Shown here: in pieces, positions 15,699 to 22,013 of the stretch
How the letters are laid out: every line of letters starts with the position of its first letter
Numbering within the stretch: position 1 is the first letter of the stretch
From: Leptolyngbya sp. CCY15150
GTDB lineage: Bacteria > Cyanobacteriota > Cyanobacteriia > RECH01
Assembly (NCBI RefSeq): GCF_016888135.1
Contig: NZ_JACSWB010000167.1
Span: 1-64,000, forward strand
Direction: 5' to 3'
DNA: 64,000 nt
The notes under the pieces: model-generated
The model's database searches: none
What the model was told of the DNA's origin: nothing
The model's input: the letters and a program-made list of their open reading frames with translations, nothing else
Translations under genes and position numbers: made by a program

Positions 15699-16151
15699 AT
15701 GATGACTTTTTTTCAATTTGAAGCAGACTTTGTTGAATCCCTGCGCTGCATTCCTATGCAGATTCGCTACAAGCTAGATACCTGCGGCGTCAAGCTCAAG
15801 CTCACCCATTGGCATCACCTCAGCCAGGGCGATCGCCAGACCCTTCTAGAGTTGCCCTGTGAGTCGCCAGCAGAGGTTGATCACTATCGTCAGGCTCTTC
15901 AGCAAATGATCACCCAAGCCACAGGTCAACCGGCCGGTGAACTGCCCTGTGATCCAGCTCCTCCGTGGCTCGATGCCCACAGTATGCCCGACAGCGTCCA
16001 AACCAAGGCTGTCGAATGCCAAGTGGCGATCGCTCTCCCTCAATGGGCAGATCTGACGCCACTCCAGCGCTTTGCCCTGATCAAACTCAGCCGCTCTGGT
16101 CATGAAAACCGTAATTTTGTGCCCGCGCTGCAGGAATTTGGTGTTCTCTAG
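15699..16151 (+). CDS. narM: Nitrate reductase-associated protein NarM
   Basis: A 150-residue soluble protein with the family's N-terminal block FFQFEADFVESLRCIPMQIR and KLDTCGVKLKL, and the C-terminal RFALIKLSRSGHENRNF. This small family occurs in cyanobacteria next to or near narB. In Synechococcus it is required for active nitrate reductase, probably as a maturation or redox partner. ATG 15699 or ATG 15702 begins just before the conserved block; the GTG upstream is rejected. narB is not in the window. mobA at 10712, which makes the cofactor of nitrate reductase, is about 4.5 kb away. Confidence 0.85.
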   Translation: MMTFFQFEADFVESLRCIPMQIRYKLDTCGVKLKLTHWHHLSQGDRQTLLELPCESPAEVDHYRQALQQMITQATGQPAGELPCDPAPPWLDAHSMPDSVQTKAVECQVAIALPQWADLTPLQRFALIKLSRSGHENRNFVPALQEFGVL

Positions 16152-16193
16152 CAGCTTTGGTCATTACCTGTGTTGGGATACCTTGACCGGCGT

Positions 16194-16709
16194 TCAATCC
16201 CCCTGAGTGGCCAGCGATCGCCACTCGCTTAGCAAGGTGGATGGCACCGGAATCAGTACATCATCTTGGTGGAGCACCGGTAGTTCCAAGCGCAGAGGCA
16301 CGGCTGGATCTAAGTCTAGGATGATCGGCTGCAGATTGTACTGTCCCACATTGGGTTCAGGGCGATCGGCATCGGTAAAGATCGGTTGGGATGCATCAAG
16401 GGCAGCCCAGGATTGTCCGAGGGAGTTGGTCAACGTTAACGGCCGACTGCGATCGATGTCGGCCATGCCTGGAAAAGCGACTAACCGTAGATACAAAGGC
16501 ACCTGACTATCTGGCTTGACGCGCTCGAAGGCGATCGCCTGCCAGGACTTGCCGTGCTGATCTTGCAAGGTCTGACGAGATTGATAGACCATCTGTCCGG
16601 GCGCTTCTTCCAACTGTCGGATGGCTGCATAAGCTGGAGTCTCAAACCAGCCCAGAGTTAAGATCACCATCAGTCCACCTAGGATGATCCTAGAGGTTAG
16701 ATAACTCAT
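16194..16709 (-). CDS. Exported DUF3122-type protein
   Basis: A 171-residue protein. Residues 1-28 are a Sec signal peptide (MSYLTSRIILGGLMVILTLG, then a cleavage site after AYA). The mature part begins AIRQLEEAPGQMVYQSRQTL and continues as a beta-rich domain with the motifs QAIAFERV and YLRLVAFPG, which I recognise as the cyanobacterial DUF3122 family of unknown function. ATG 16709 is chosen because it opens the signal peptide; upstream residues would run into the next gene. It starts 35 bases after the DUF3365-type gene ends, so the two are probably one operon and both act outside the cytoplasm or in the thylakoid lumen. Confidence 0.72.
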   Translation of the reverse strand: MSYLTSRIILGGLMVILTLGWFETPAYAAIRQLEEAPGQMVYQSRQTLQDQHGKSWQAIAFERVKPDSQVPLYLRLVAFPGMADIDRSRPLTLTNSLGQSWAALDASQPIFTDADRPEPNVGQYNLQPIILDLDPAVPLRLELPVLHQDDVLIPVPSTLLSEWRSLATQGD

Positions 16710-16743
16710 CCTTACCCATTGTCTGTAGATCGATCCTCGGATA

Positions 16744-17415
16744 TTATGGACTAACTGCATCTTGAATAGCCAGTTGAAGATCATCGGGAATAAAGACTGC
16801 ATACATACCGCGTAGATCGCCCACTTGGAAGTCGAAGGCTAAATCTTGGGGATAGTTATCTTTGACAAACTGAGGACGGTTATTCTGTAACCCGTGACAG
16901 GCCAGACAACTCGCCTCCACATCAATGCGGCGATAGTAGCGACTGCCGCTTTGGTCTGCAAGGGTTTCTCGATCCCAAAACCCTACCAGATCTGGATTCT
17001 GCTCAAAGGCAGCGATCGCCATCCTTGCATGTAAGTTATCCGGTGCATGGGCTGGGTTACGATACTTGCTGGCCAGTTGCTTGACCTGCCATCCGTTTTC
17101 TTGACTCAGTTGCTTTGCCCGCATCCCCACCGGCCGGCAAACCTCTTTCATCGTCTGCATGGTCGGTTCGTCGGTGCTGCCCTCCAAGGACGAGGCTAGC
17201 CCTGAACGTAGGCCATCCAAATTTTCAATTTCCTGCACCGCCCGCGCCAGGTCATCTGTATGCGGAACCGTAGGCGCAGCTAGAGCGATCGCCTGTGCCC
17301 CCAACAGCCATACCACCACTCCCGTCAGCAAGATGGTCGCTACCTTGTTCCGAATAGAGCTCCCCCATGGATAGCATCTCGACCCTAGCCGCTTCCAGAA
17401 TGTTGTCCAGTTCAT
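16744..17415 (-). CDS. Tll0287-like (DUF3365) exported c-type haem protein
   Basis: A 223-residue protein with an N-terminal membrane or signal segment (about residues 27-47, VATILLTGVVVWLLGAQAIA). It is followed by a Tll0287-type sensor fold: ARAVQEIENLDGLRSGL, EVCRPVGMRAKQL and FWDRETLADQSG. A CLACH motif (ECxxCH-like CxxCH) would bind haem c covalently. Tll0287 of Thermosynechococcus has a PAS-like haem fold and is thought to sense redox state or light. GAGGG lies 7 bases before ATG 17415, which decides the start. The DUF3122 gene follows in the same direction. Likely lumenal or periplasmic. Confidence 0.8.
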   Translation of the reverse strand: MNWTTFWKRLGSRCYPWGSSIRNKVATILLTGVVVWLLGAQAIALAAPTVPHTDDLARAVQEIENLDGLRSGLASSLEGSTDEPTMQTMKEVCRPVGMRAKQLSQENGWQVKQLASKYRNPAHAPDNLHARMAIAAFEQNPDLVGFWDRETLADQSGSRYYRRIDVEASCLACHGLQNNRPQFVKDNYPQDLAFDFQVGDLRGMYAVFIPDDLQLAIQDAVSP

Positions 17416-17522
17416 CCCAAGACCCTCAGTTACAATGCGCCAGCAGCACGATCGCCCATCAATCGTCTGCACAAATATAACTATATGGTGTTATGGCTAT
17501 GTCGTCAATTTGTAAGGGCTCC

Positions 17523-18122
17523 CTAGGAACCCGTGGTGAACGGCGTTCCCCAGAATCTCCAGTTCTCCTTATTAAAGGGCGATCGCCATTTGTGGATCAG
17601 GGCAGACTCCAGCCGCTGCCGTTGACGAGTATCTACCGGGGCATCGCGCCAAAAAGCGATATTCAACGACGAGGGGCGCTGGTGGCGTTGATGGATCTGG
17701 CGATAGTTCATCAGATAGCGCTTACAGTCATGCAGCCCTTTCCAGCGTTGGTTGGACTTCACGGTTTCGCCCACGTAGAGCAACAAGGGGACGGTGCAGT
17801 CGATCACAAAATAGAGGGCGGCAACGCCGGCGTCATCGGATTTCCAGCGCCAGAATTCGGCATTTTGGCGAGGCAACTGAAAGGGATCGATACCCTCCGC
17901 ATCGAGGATCGGTTCGGCGGCGGCATCAAACAAGCTGGTCTGCTGCAGTGGTGGCGTAATCGTGACGGTACGTTGAAAGGCGGCGATCGCTTCTATCCAA
18001 TGCACCAAGGCATCATGGCTCATTTCTAAGCTCGGCTCCACCAGCGTTGGGCGCTGAAATGTCCGCAAATGGTCAGCAGAAAAAAGAGATATCTGGGTCT
18101 CAGAGTCGGGGGCATTCATCAT
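17523..18122 (-). CDS. GIY-YIG-type nuclease domain protein, cyanobacterial
   Basis: A 199-residue protein. The first 90 residues are of unknown type (QISLFSADHLRTFQRPTLVE...). The C-terminal half holds ALYFVIDCTVPLLLYVGET followed by WKGLHDCKRY and a late Glu in RLESALIHKWRSPFNKENW, the pattern of the GIY-YIG fold (two tyrosine/glycine strands, then Arg/His, then catalytic Glu and Asn). No homing endonuclease, UvrC or partner domain is attached, and no intron surrounds it. Small stand-alone GIY-YIG proteins are conserved in cyanobacteria without known targets. Start ATG 18122 or 18119. Fold assignment is by motif only. Confidence 0.6.
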   Translation of the reverse strand: MMNAPDSETQISLFSADHLRTFQRPTLVEPSLEMSHDALVHWIEAIAAFQRTVTITPPLQQTSLFDAAAEPILDAEGIDPFQLPRQNAEFWRWKSDDAGVAALYFVIDCTVPLLLYVGETVKSNQRWKGLHDCKRYLMNYRQIHQRHQRPSSLNIAFWRDAPVDTRQRQRLESALIHKWRSPFNKENWRFWGTPFTTGS

Positions 18123-18551
18123 GGGGGCGATCGCAATCTAGGAGATGGTTAAACTGGGATAGTCAGACGGGGATCGTTATATCGGGGCGTCGATCAAAAA
18201 TCCACCGCCACTATAGCCCACATCCCACCTCTAATCCCATCTCCAAGTCCACCTCTAATCCCACTTCCAAGTCCACCCTCTCATTCACCGCCCACCGTCT
18301 CATCCACCACCGCTCCAGCCCAGACGACAGGTGACCGATGGGTTAATGCTGGGGCGATCGCGGCTTAATTTTCCAGGTATGTGTTCGATTCTGAGTTTTG
18401 GCGGAATACTAAGTAGAGACGGGCTTAATTTTTTACCCAGAGAGTATTAGGTTGTTGCCACCTACCCGTTCGGCCATGTTTTCCTTGCTGTGAGTATGCC
18501 AAACCCTAGTCTAGAAACGAATGCTGCCACCTTGTTATCCAGTCAAGGTCT
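18123..18551. other. Intergenic region upstream of hybrid photoreceptor kinase
   Basis: A 429-base gap between divergent genes. It holds a 24-base tandem duplication at 18225-18272 in a C-rich, TCCACC-repetitive stretch. Two similar segments, GGCTTAATTTT, occur near 18361 and 18422, and a 19-codon reading at 18496 has a stop that overlaps the kinase start. No convincing promoter or other gene is seen. Confidence 0.6.
18225..18272. repeat. 24-base tandem duplication
   Basis: Units starting CCACCTCTAATCCCA at 18225 and 18249 differ at two positions; a degraded third unit follows. It lies between divergent genes, about 280 bases upstream of the photoreceptor kinase gene, and creates spurious repetitive readings. 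Confidence 0.6.
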
Positions 18552-18555
18552 ATGA
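18496..18555 (+). CDS. 19-codon upstream reading overlapping the kinase start (ATGA)
   Basis: ATG at 18496 opens a 19-codon frame ending in TGA at 18553-18555, sharing the ATGA of the kinase start at 18552. The arrangement would couple translation of the kinase to the short frame. There is no ribosome site or family match, so it is possibly chance. Confidence 0.18.
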   Translation: MPNPSLETNAATLLSSQGL

Positions 18556-20828
18556 CATCCCCTAACGCCAATCTTCTGGTTATTGATGATCAAGTCGATC
18601 ACGTGCGGATGATGTCGGCCCTCTTGGTTCAGCATGGCTACGACGTGCGCAAAGCTCTTTCGGGCAGAATGGCACTCAGTACCATCCAGGCAGAGCGGCC
18701 AGACTTGATCTTGCTGGATGTTCGGATGCCGGACATGGATGGCTATGAACTCTGCGCCACCCTCAAGTCTCAACCGGATACCTGCGATATTCCCGTGATT
18801 TTCTTGAGCGCCGAGGATCAAAGCCAGGAAAAGGTTCGGGCCTTTGAGGTGGGTGCCGTGGATTACATCACGAAACCCGTGCAAACCGGGGAAATCCTAG
18901 CGCGTATCTCTTGCCAGCTCACGATTGTGCGCCAAAAGCAACAGCTTTTAGACCAAAATAAGCGCTTGCAGCAGCAGGAAGACTTGATGCGTCAGAGCAT
19001 GCGGCAAGAGCGGCTATTGCGTCTGATTACCCAGCGGATTCGCCAATCTCTCCAGCTCCAAGACGTTCTCAATGTGGCGGTGTCGGAGGTGCAGCAACTG
19101 CTGTCTAACGATCGCGCTTTGATTTTCCGTTTTCAGACCGACTGGAGCGGCACGGTGATCGCCGAAGCTGTCAGCGATCCAGCCTTGAGCATCATTGGCG
19201 AAACCATCCATGATCCCTGCTTTGCCTCAGATTGGCACCGTCCTTATGAACAGGGACATATCCGCGCCATTGATGACGTCACACAATCATCGCTGCAGGC
19301 CTGCCATGTTGAGATGCTGGAGAGCTTACAGGTTAAGGCCAATCTGGTGGTGCCCATTTTGCAAGCTGAGAATCTATGGGGCTTGTTAATTGTGCAGCAC
19401 TGCAAACAGCCTCGGGCTTGGCAGTCTTGGGAAGCCTCGATGCTCCAGCAATTGGCGGGGCAACTGGCGATCGCCATTCAGCAGTCAGAACTCCACCACC
19501 AGCTTCAGCATCTGAATAACGATCTAGAGCGTCAGGTGAAAGCTCGCACCACCGAACTCCAGATTGCCTTTGAGTTTGAAGACACCCTGAAGCGGATTAC
19601 CGACAAGGTGCGCGACACCTTGGATGAAGATCTGATTCTCGAAACCGCCGTGCGCGAACTTACCCAGGCTTTGGGTGTCTGCGGCTGCAACGCCTCTCGC
19701 TACAATCTACAAACCGGACTAGCCACGGTAGTCTATGAATACACCACATTACCCGGTGGAGATTACAAAGACCGGAGTGTGGCGCTTTCAGCCTTTCCAG
19801 AACTCTATCAGCCTCTCATGCAGGGCGAGTCGATTCAATTCTGTTCCCTCTTATCCAATGTCGATCGCGGCCCAGTGGTCTCCTTAGCTTGTCCTATCTT
19901 TGATGACCAAGGCATTCTTGGCGATCTTTGGTTAATTGATCATACCTACCAGGCCCGCTCGGAGCAGGATCTACGGTTGGTGCGACAGGTGGCCAATCAA
20001 TGTGCGATCGCCATCCGTCAAGCTCGGCTTTATCAATCGGCCCAGGCCCAGGTGCAAAATCTCGAACGCCTTAATCTCCTCAAGGATGATTTCCTGAGCA
20101 CCATTTCCCACGAACTGCGCACCCCCCTAGCCAGTATTCGCGTCGCCACCCAGATGCTGCAAATTACCTTCGAGCAACTGGGGATCACCGACGAGCGGGC
20201 CAATCGCTACCTAAGCATTCTCCACCAGGAATCGATTCAAGAGATTTCCTTGATCAACGATCTGCTGGACTTGCAGCATCTGGATGCTGGTACCAAGCCT
20301 TTAGAACTCGACACCATTGATCTCAAAGCATGGTCAGCTTCCATCGTAGACACCTTTCAAATTCGGGCAGAAGCCCAGCAGCAGAACTTTGAAGCCGAGA
20401 TTGCCGAAGACTTGCCGCCCATTGTCACCGATCCGGCTAGCCTCAAGCGGATCATGACCGAATTGCTGAACAATGCCTGTAAATACACACCACCGGGCGA
20501 TCGCATCCTGCTGGCTGTGCAGGTCAAAGACAACCAGCTCCACCTAAGGTTTCAAAACTTTGGCGTGCAGATTCCTGACAGTGAACTGCCCTATATTTTC
20601 GATAAGTTCTATCGCATCACCAATAGCGATCGCTGGAAACACGGCGGCACCGGCCTAGGCCTGACCCTCACGAAGAAATTGGTGGAATATCTCGGTGGCA
20701 CCATCCAGGTCTACTCCCCAGAGCAATCAACCTGTTTCACCATTTGTCTGCCCCTCCGCCCCGCTCGCCTGCCGGAGGAGGATTGGTTACTCGCCGATAT
20801 GTTGACCGATGACCATTACAACCGATGA
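18552..20828 (+). CDS. Receiver-GAF-GAF histidine kinase; first GAF is a candidate DXCF cyanobacteriochrome
   Basis: A 758-residue soluble reversed hybrid kinase. Receiver domain: residues 6-122, phosphoacceptor Asp56 in LLDVRMPDMDGYE, Lys108 in TKP. A coiled linker follows. GAF1 (about 150-312) carries HDPCF with Cys223 and ACH with Cys251, 28 residues apart, plus VKANLVVPIL and LWGLLIVQHC. This is the pattern of dual-cysteine (DXCF) cyanobacteriochromes such as TePixJ, where the second Cys holds the bilin and the first forms a reversible link. GAF2 (about 340-492) lacks these residues. HisKA has SHELRTPLAS with His520; the ATPase domain has ELLNNACKYTP and GGTGLGLTL. No membrane helix is present. 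It lies upstream of the Mo-hydroxylase operon on the same strand. Bilin binding is inferred, not shown. Confidence 0.88.
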   Translation: MTSPNANLLVIDDQVDHVRMMSALLVQHGYDVRKALSGRMALSTIQAERPDLILLDVRMPDMDGYELCATLKSQPDTCDIPVIFLSAEDQSQEKVRAFEVGAVDYITKPVQTGEILARISCQLTIVRQKQQLLDQNKRLQQQEDLMRQSMRQERLLRLITQRIRQSLQLQDVLNVAVSEVQQLLSNDRALIFRFQTDWSGTVIAEAVSDPALSIIGETIHDPCFASDWHRPYEQGHIRAIDDVTQSSLQACHVEMLESLQVKANLVVPILQAENLWGLLIVQHCKQPRAWQSWEASMLQQLAGQLAIAIQQSELHHQLQHLNNDLERQVKARTTELQIAFEFEDTLKRITDKVRDTLDEDLILETAVRELTQALGVCGCNASRYNLQTGLATVVYEYTTLPGGDYKDRSVALSAFPELYQPLMQGESIQFCSLLSNVDRGPVVSLACPIFDDQGILGDLWLIDHTYQARSEQDLRLVRQVANQCAIAIRQARLYQSAQAQVQNLERLNLLKDDFLSTISHELRTPLASIRVATQMLQITFEQLGITDERANRYLSILHQESIQEISLINDLLDLQHLDAGTKPLELDTIDLKAWSASIVDTFQIRAEAQQQNFEAEIAEDLPPIVTDPASLKRIMTELLNNACKYTPPGDRILLAVQVKDNQLHLRFQNFGVQIPDSELPYIFDKFYRITNSDRWKHGGTGLGLTLTKKLVEYLGGTIQVYSPEQSTCFTICLPLRPARLPEEDWLLADMLTDDHYNR

Positions 20829-20851
20829 CCATTACAACCGATGACTATTAC
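20806..20851. repeat. 16-base tandem repeat spanning the kinase stop codon
   Basis: Two exact units of CCGATGACCATTACAA (20806-20821, 20822-20837) are followed by a partial third with one change. The TGA of the kinase lies in the second unit, so the last codons (DDHYNR) come from the repeat. Loss or gain of one unit would move the stop. Confidence 0.65.
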
Positions 20852-20881
20852 CCATGACGATCCGTAGGTGAGCTTGATTCA

Positions 20882-21065
20882 ATGAAGCCAAGTGACCGGG
20901 TTTCGGCGTTGTTCAACCCTCTTCTCATCAAGACTTGAGCATTGATCAACGTCGAAGACCGATGACTATGACTCATGAAGCCAAGTGGCCGGGTTTCGAC
21001 TTCGCCGGGTTTTGACTTCGCCCAACCCTCTTCTTCTACGGATTTGAGCATTGATCAACGTCGAA
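20882..21065. repeat. Imperfect direct duplication of a 75-91 bp block
   Basis: Copy 1 (20882-20956) and copy 2 (20975-21065) both run from ATGAAGCCAAGTG to GAGCATTGATCAACGTCGAA. The second copy has an extra internal GGGTTTYGACTTCGCC duplication. The 18-base spacer repeats ACCGATGACTAT, which is also present before copy 1. TTCGACTTCGC-type cores also occur in the palindrome at 45435, so this may be a dispersed repeat family. Confidence 0.55.
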
Positions 21066-21120
21066 ATACTGGCCCATCGTTTGTCCTCTCACGTATGAGC
21101 CTGGACTAGCTCACCAGGGA

Positions 21121-21163
21121 GTATGGGGGAATACACTTTCCTCTCCCTAGAGACCGCTATGGT
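21121..21163 (+). promoter_or_regulatory. Candidate NtcA-activated promoter of the Mo-hydroxylase operon
   Basis: GTA-TGGGGGAA-TAC (21121-21134) is an exact GTA-N8-TAC NtcA site. It is followed after 23 bases by TATGGT (21158-21163), a TAN3T -10. The known NtcA class II layout is the same box 20-24 bases from the -10. Transcription would start near 21170, just before ATG 21189. The bare box is expected by chance several times in a window of this size, but the correct spacing and position make this one plausible. Confidence 0.5.
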
Positions 21164-21188
21164 GGAGGGTGCTAGATACTCAGCCACC

Positions 21189-22004
21189 ATGGACTTACAC
21201 AGTGTTGATACCTATCGCCGCCCCAAAAACCTCCAAGAACTGGGGGATTGGCAACCTACTTGGGCTTGGCTAGCCGGAGGCACCTGGCTGTTTACCGAAC
21301 CCCAACCCCAAGTGCAAACCTTGGTGGATATGCAGGAGTTAGGCTGGGACGAACTCACGGTGACCCCTGCCGGTTTGACCATTGGAGCCACCTGCCCCAT
21401 GCAGCGGCTGATCAGCGATCGCCTCCCAGAACCCTGGACTGCTATGCAGGCCCTGCAGCGGGGCGTGCAGGAACTGGCATCGTTCAAAGTGCAAACCCTG
21501 GCGACCGTGGCGGGCAATCTTTGCTTGGCGCTACCGGCGGGTACCTTTGCGCCGGTGATGGTGCTGCTGGACGCCGAGTATGAGCTGTGGACACCAGCGG
21601 GGGCGATGCGGCGGGTGCCGGCTCAGCAGTTTCAAACGGGGGCAAGGCAGACGATCTTGCAGCCGGGGGAAGTGTTGCGCTTTATGCATATTCCTGCCCA
21701 GACCATGGACTGGGCCACCAGCTATCACCGATTTTGTACAGCATCAGCGGGGTTGGCGATCGCTCTGGTCACAGCAGCCTACGATCCCGTGGCGCAACGG
21801 GTCAGGTTTTGTATCGGTGCATCGGTGGGCCGGCCCTACCTGGTGCAAGCCGAGGGCATCCCCACGATCGCTCAGCTTGCCGATTTATTAGACGCCCAGA
21901 TTCCCGCCAGCGCCTACCTCGACGACACCCTGGCCAGCGCTGCCTATCGTCGTCATCTCACCCAGGTGCTGATGGCGCGATCGCTCTCTGACCTGCCCTG
22001 TTAA
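21189..22004 (+). CDS. Molybdenum hydroxylase FAD-binding (medium) subunit
   Basis: A 271-residue FAD_binding_5 / CO dehydrogenase flavoprotein type subunit, which passes electrons from the Mo subunit's Fe-S clusters to NAD+ or another acceptor. Visible features are DTYRRPKNLQEL, the FAD-binding WLAGGTWL, and LTIGATCPMQ and VQTLATVAGNLCLALPAGT (the usual TVGGN/GN segment). The C-terminal subdomain includes FCIGASVGRPYL. The start at 21189 fits the family and lies downstream of the NtcA-type promoter; the readings upstream would start inside that site. The fused Fe-S/Mo subunit follows after 9 bases, so the two are cotranscribed. Confidence 0.85.
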   Translation: MDLHSVDTYRRPKNLQELGDWQPTWAWLAGGTWLFTEPQPQVQTLVDMQELGWDELTVTPAGLTIGATCPMQRLISDRLPEPWTAMQALQRGVQELASFKVQTLATVAGNLCLALPAGTFAPVMVLLDAEYELWTPAGAMRRVPAQQFQTGARQTILQPGEVLRFMHIPAQTMDWATSYHRFCTASAGLAIALVTAAYDPVAQRVRFCIGASVGRPYLVQAEGIPTIAQLADLLDAQIPASAYLDDTLASAAYRRHLTQVLMARSLSDLPC

Positions 22005-22013
22005 TCCCTGCAC

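Larger units (their letters stand above)
20829..21188. other. Repeat-bearing gap and control region of the Mo-hydroxylase operon
   Basis: A 360-base gap. From left to right it holds the end of the 16-base tandem repeat, a direct duplication of a 75-90 bp block (20882-21065), and the NtcA-type promoter at 21121-21163. No gene is seen. Confidence 0.65.

Noticed and set aside
18047-18334. 95-codon plus-strand reading antisense to the GIY-YIG gene start
   Set aside because: Its C-terminal half is only the translation of the 24-base tandem repeat.
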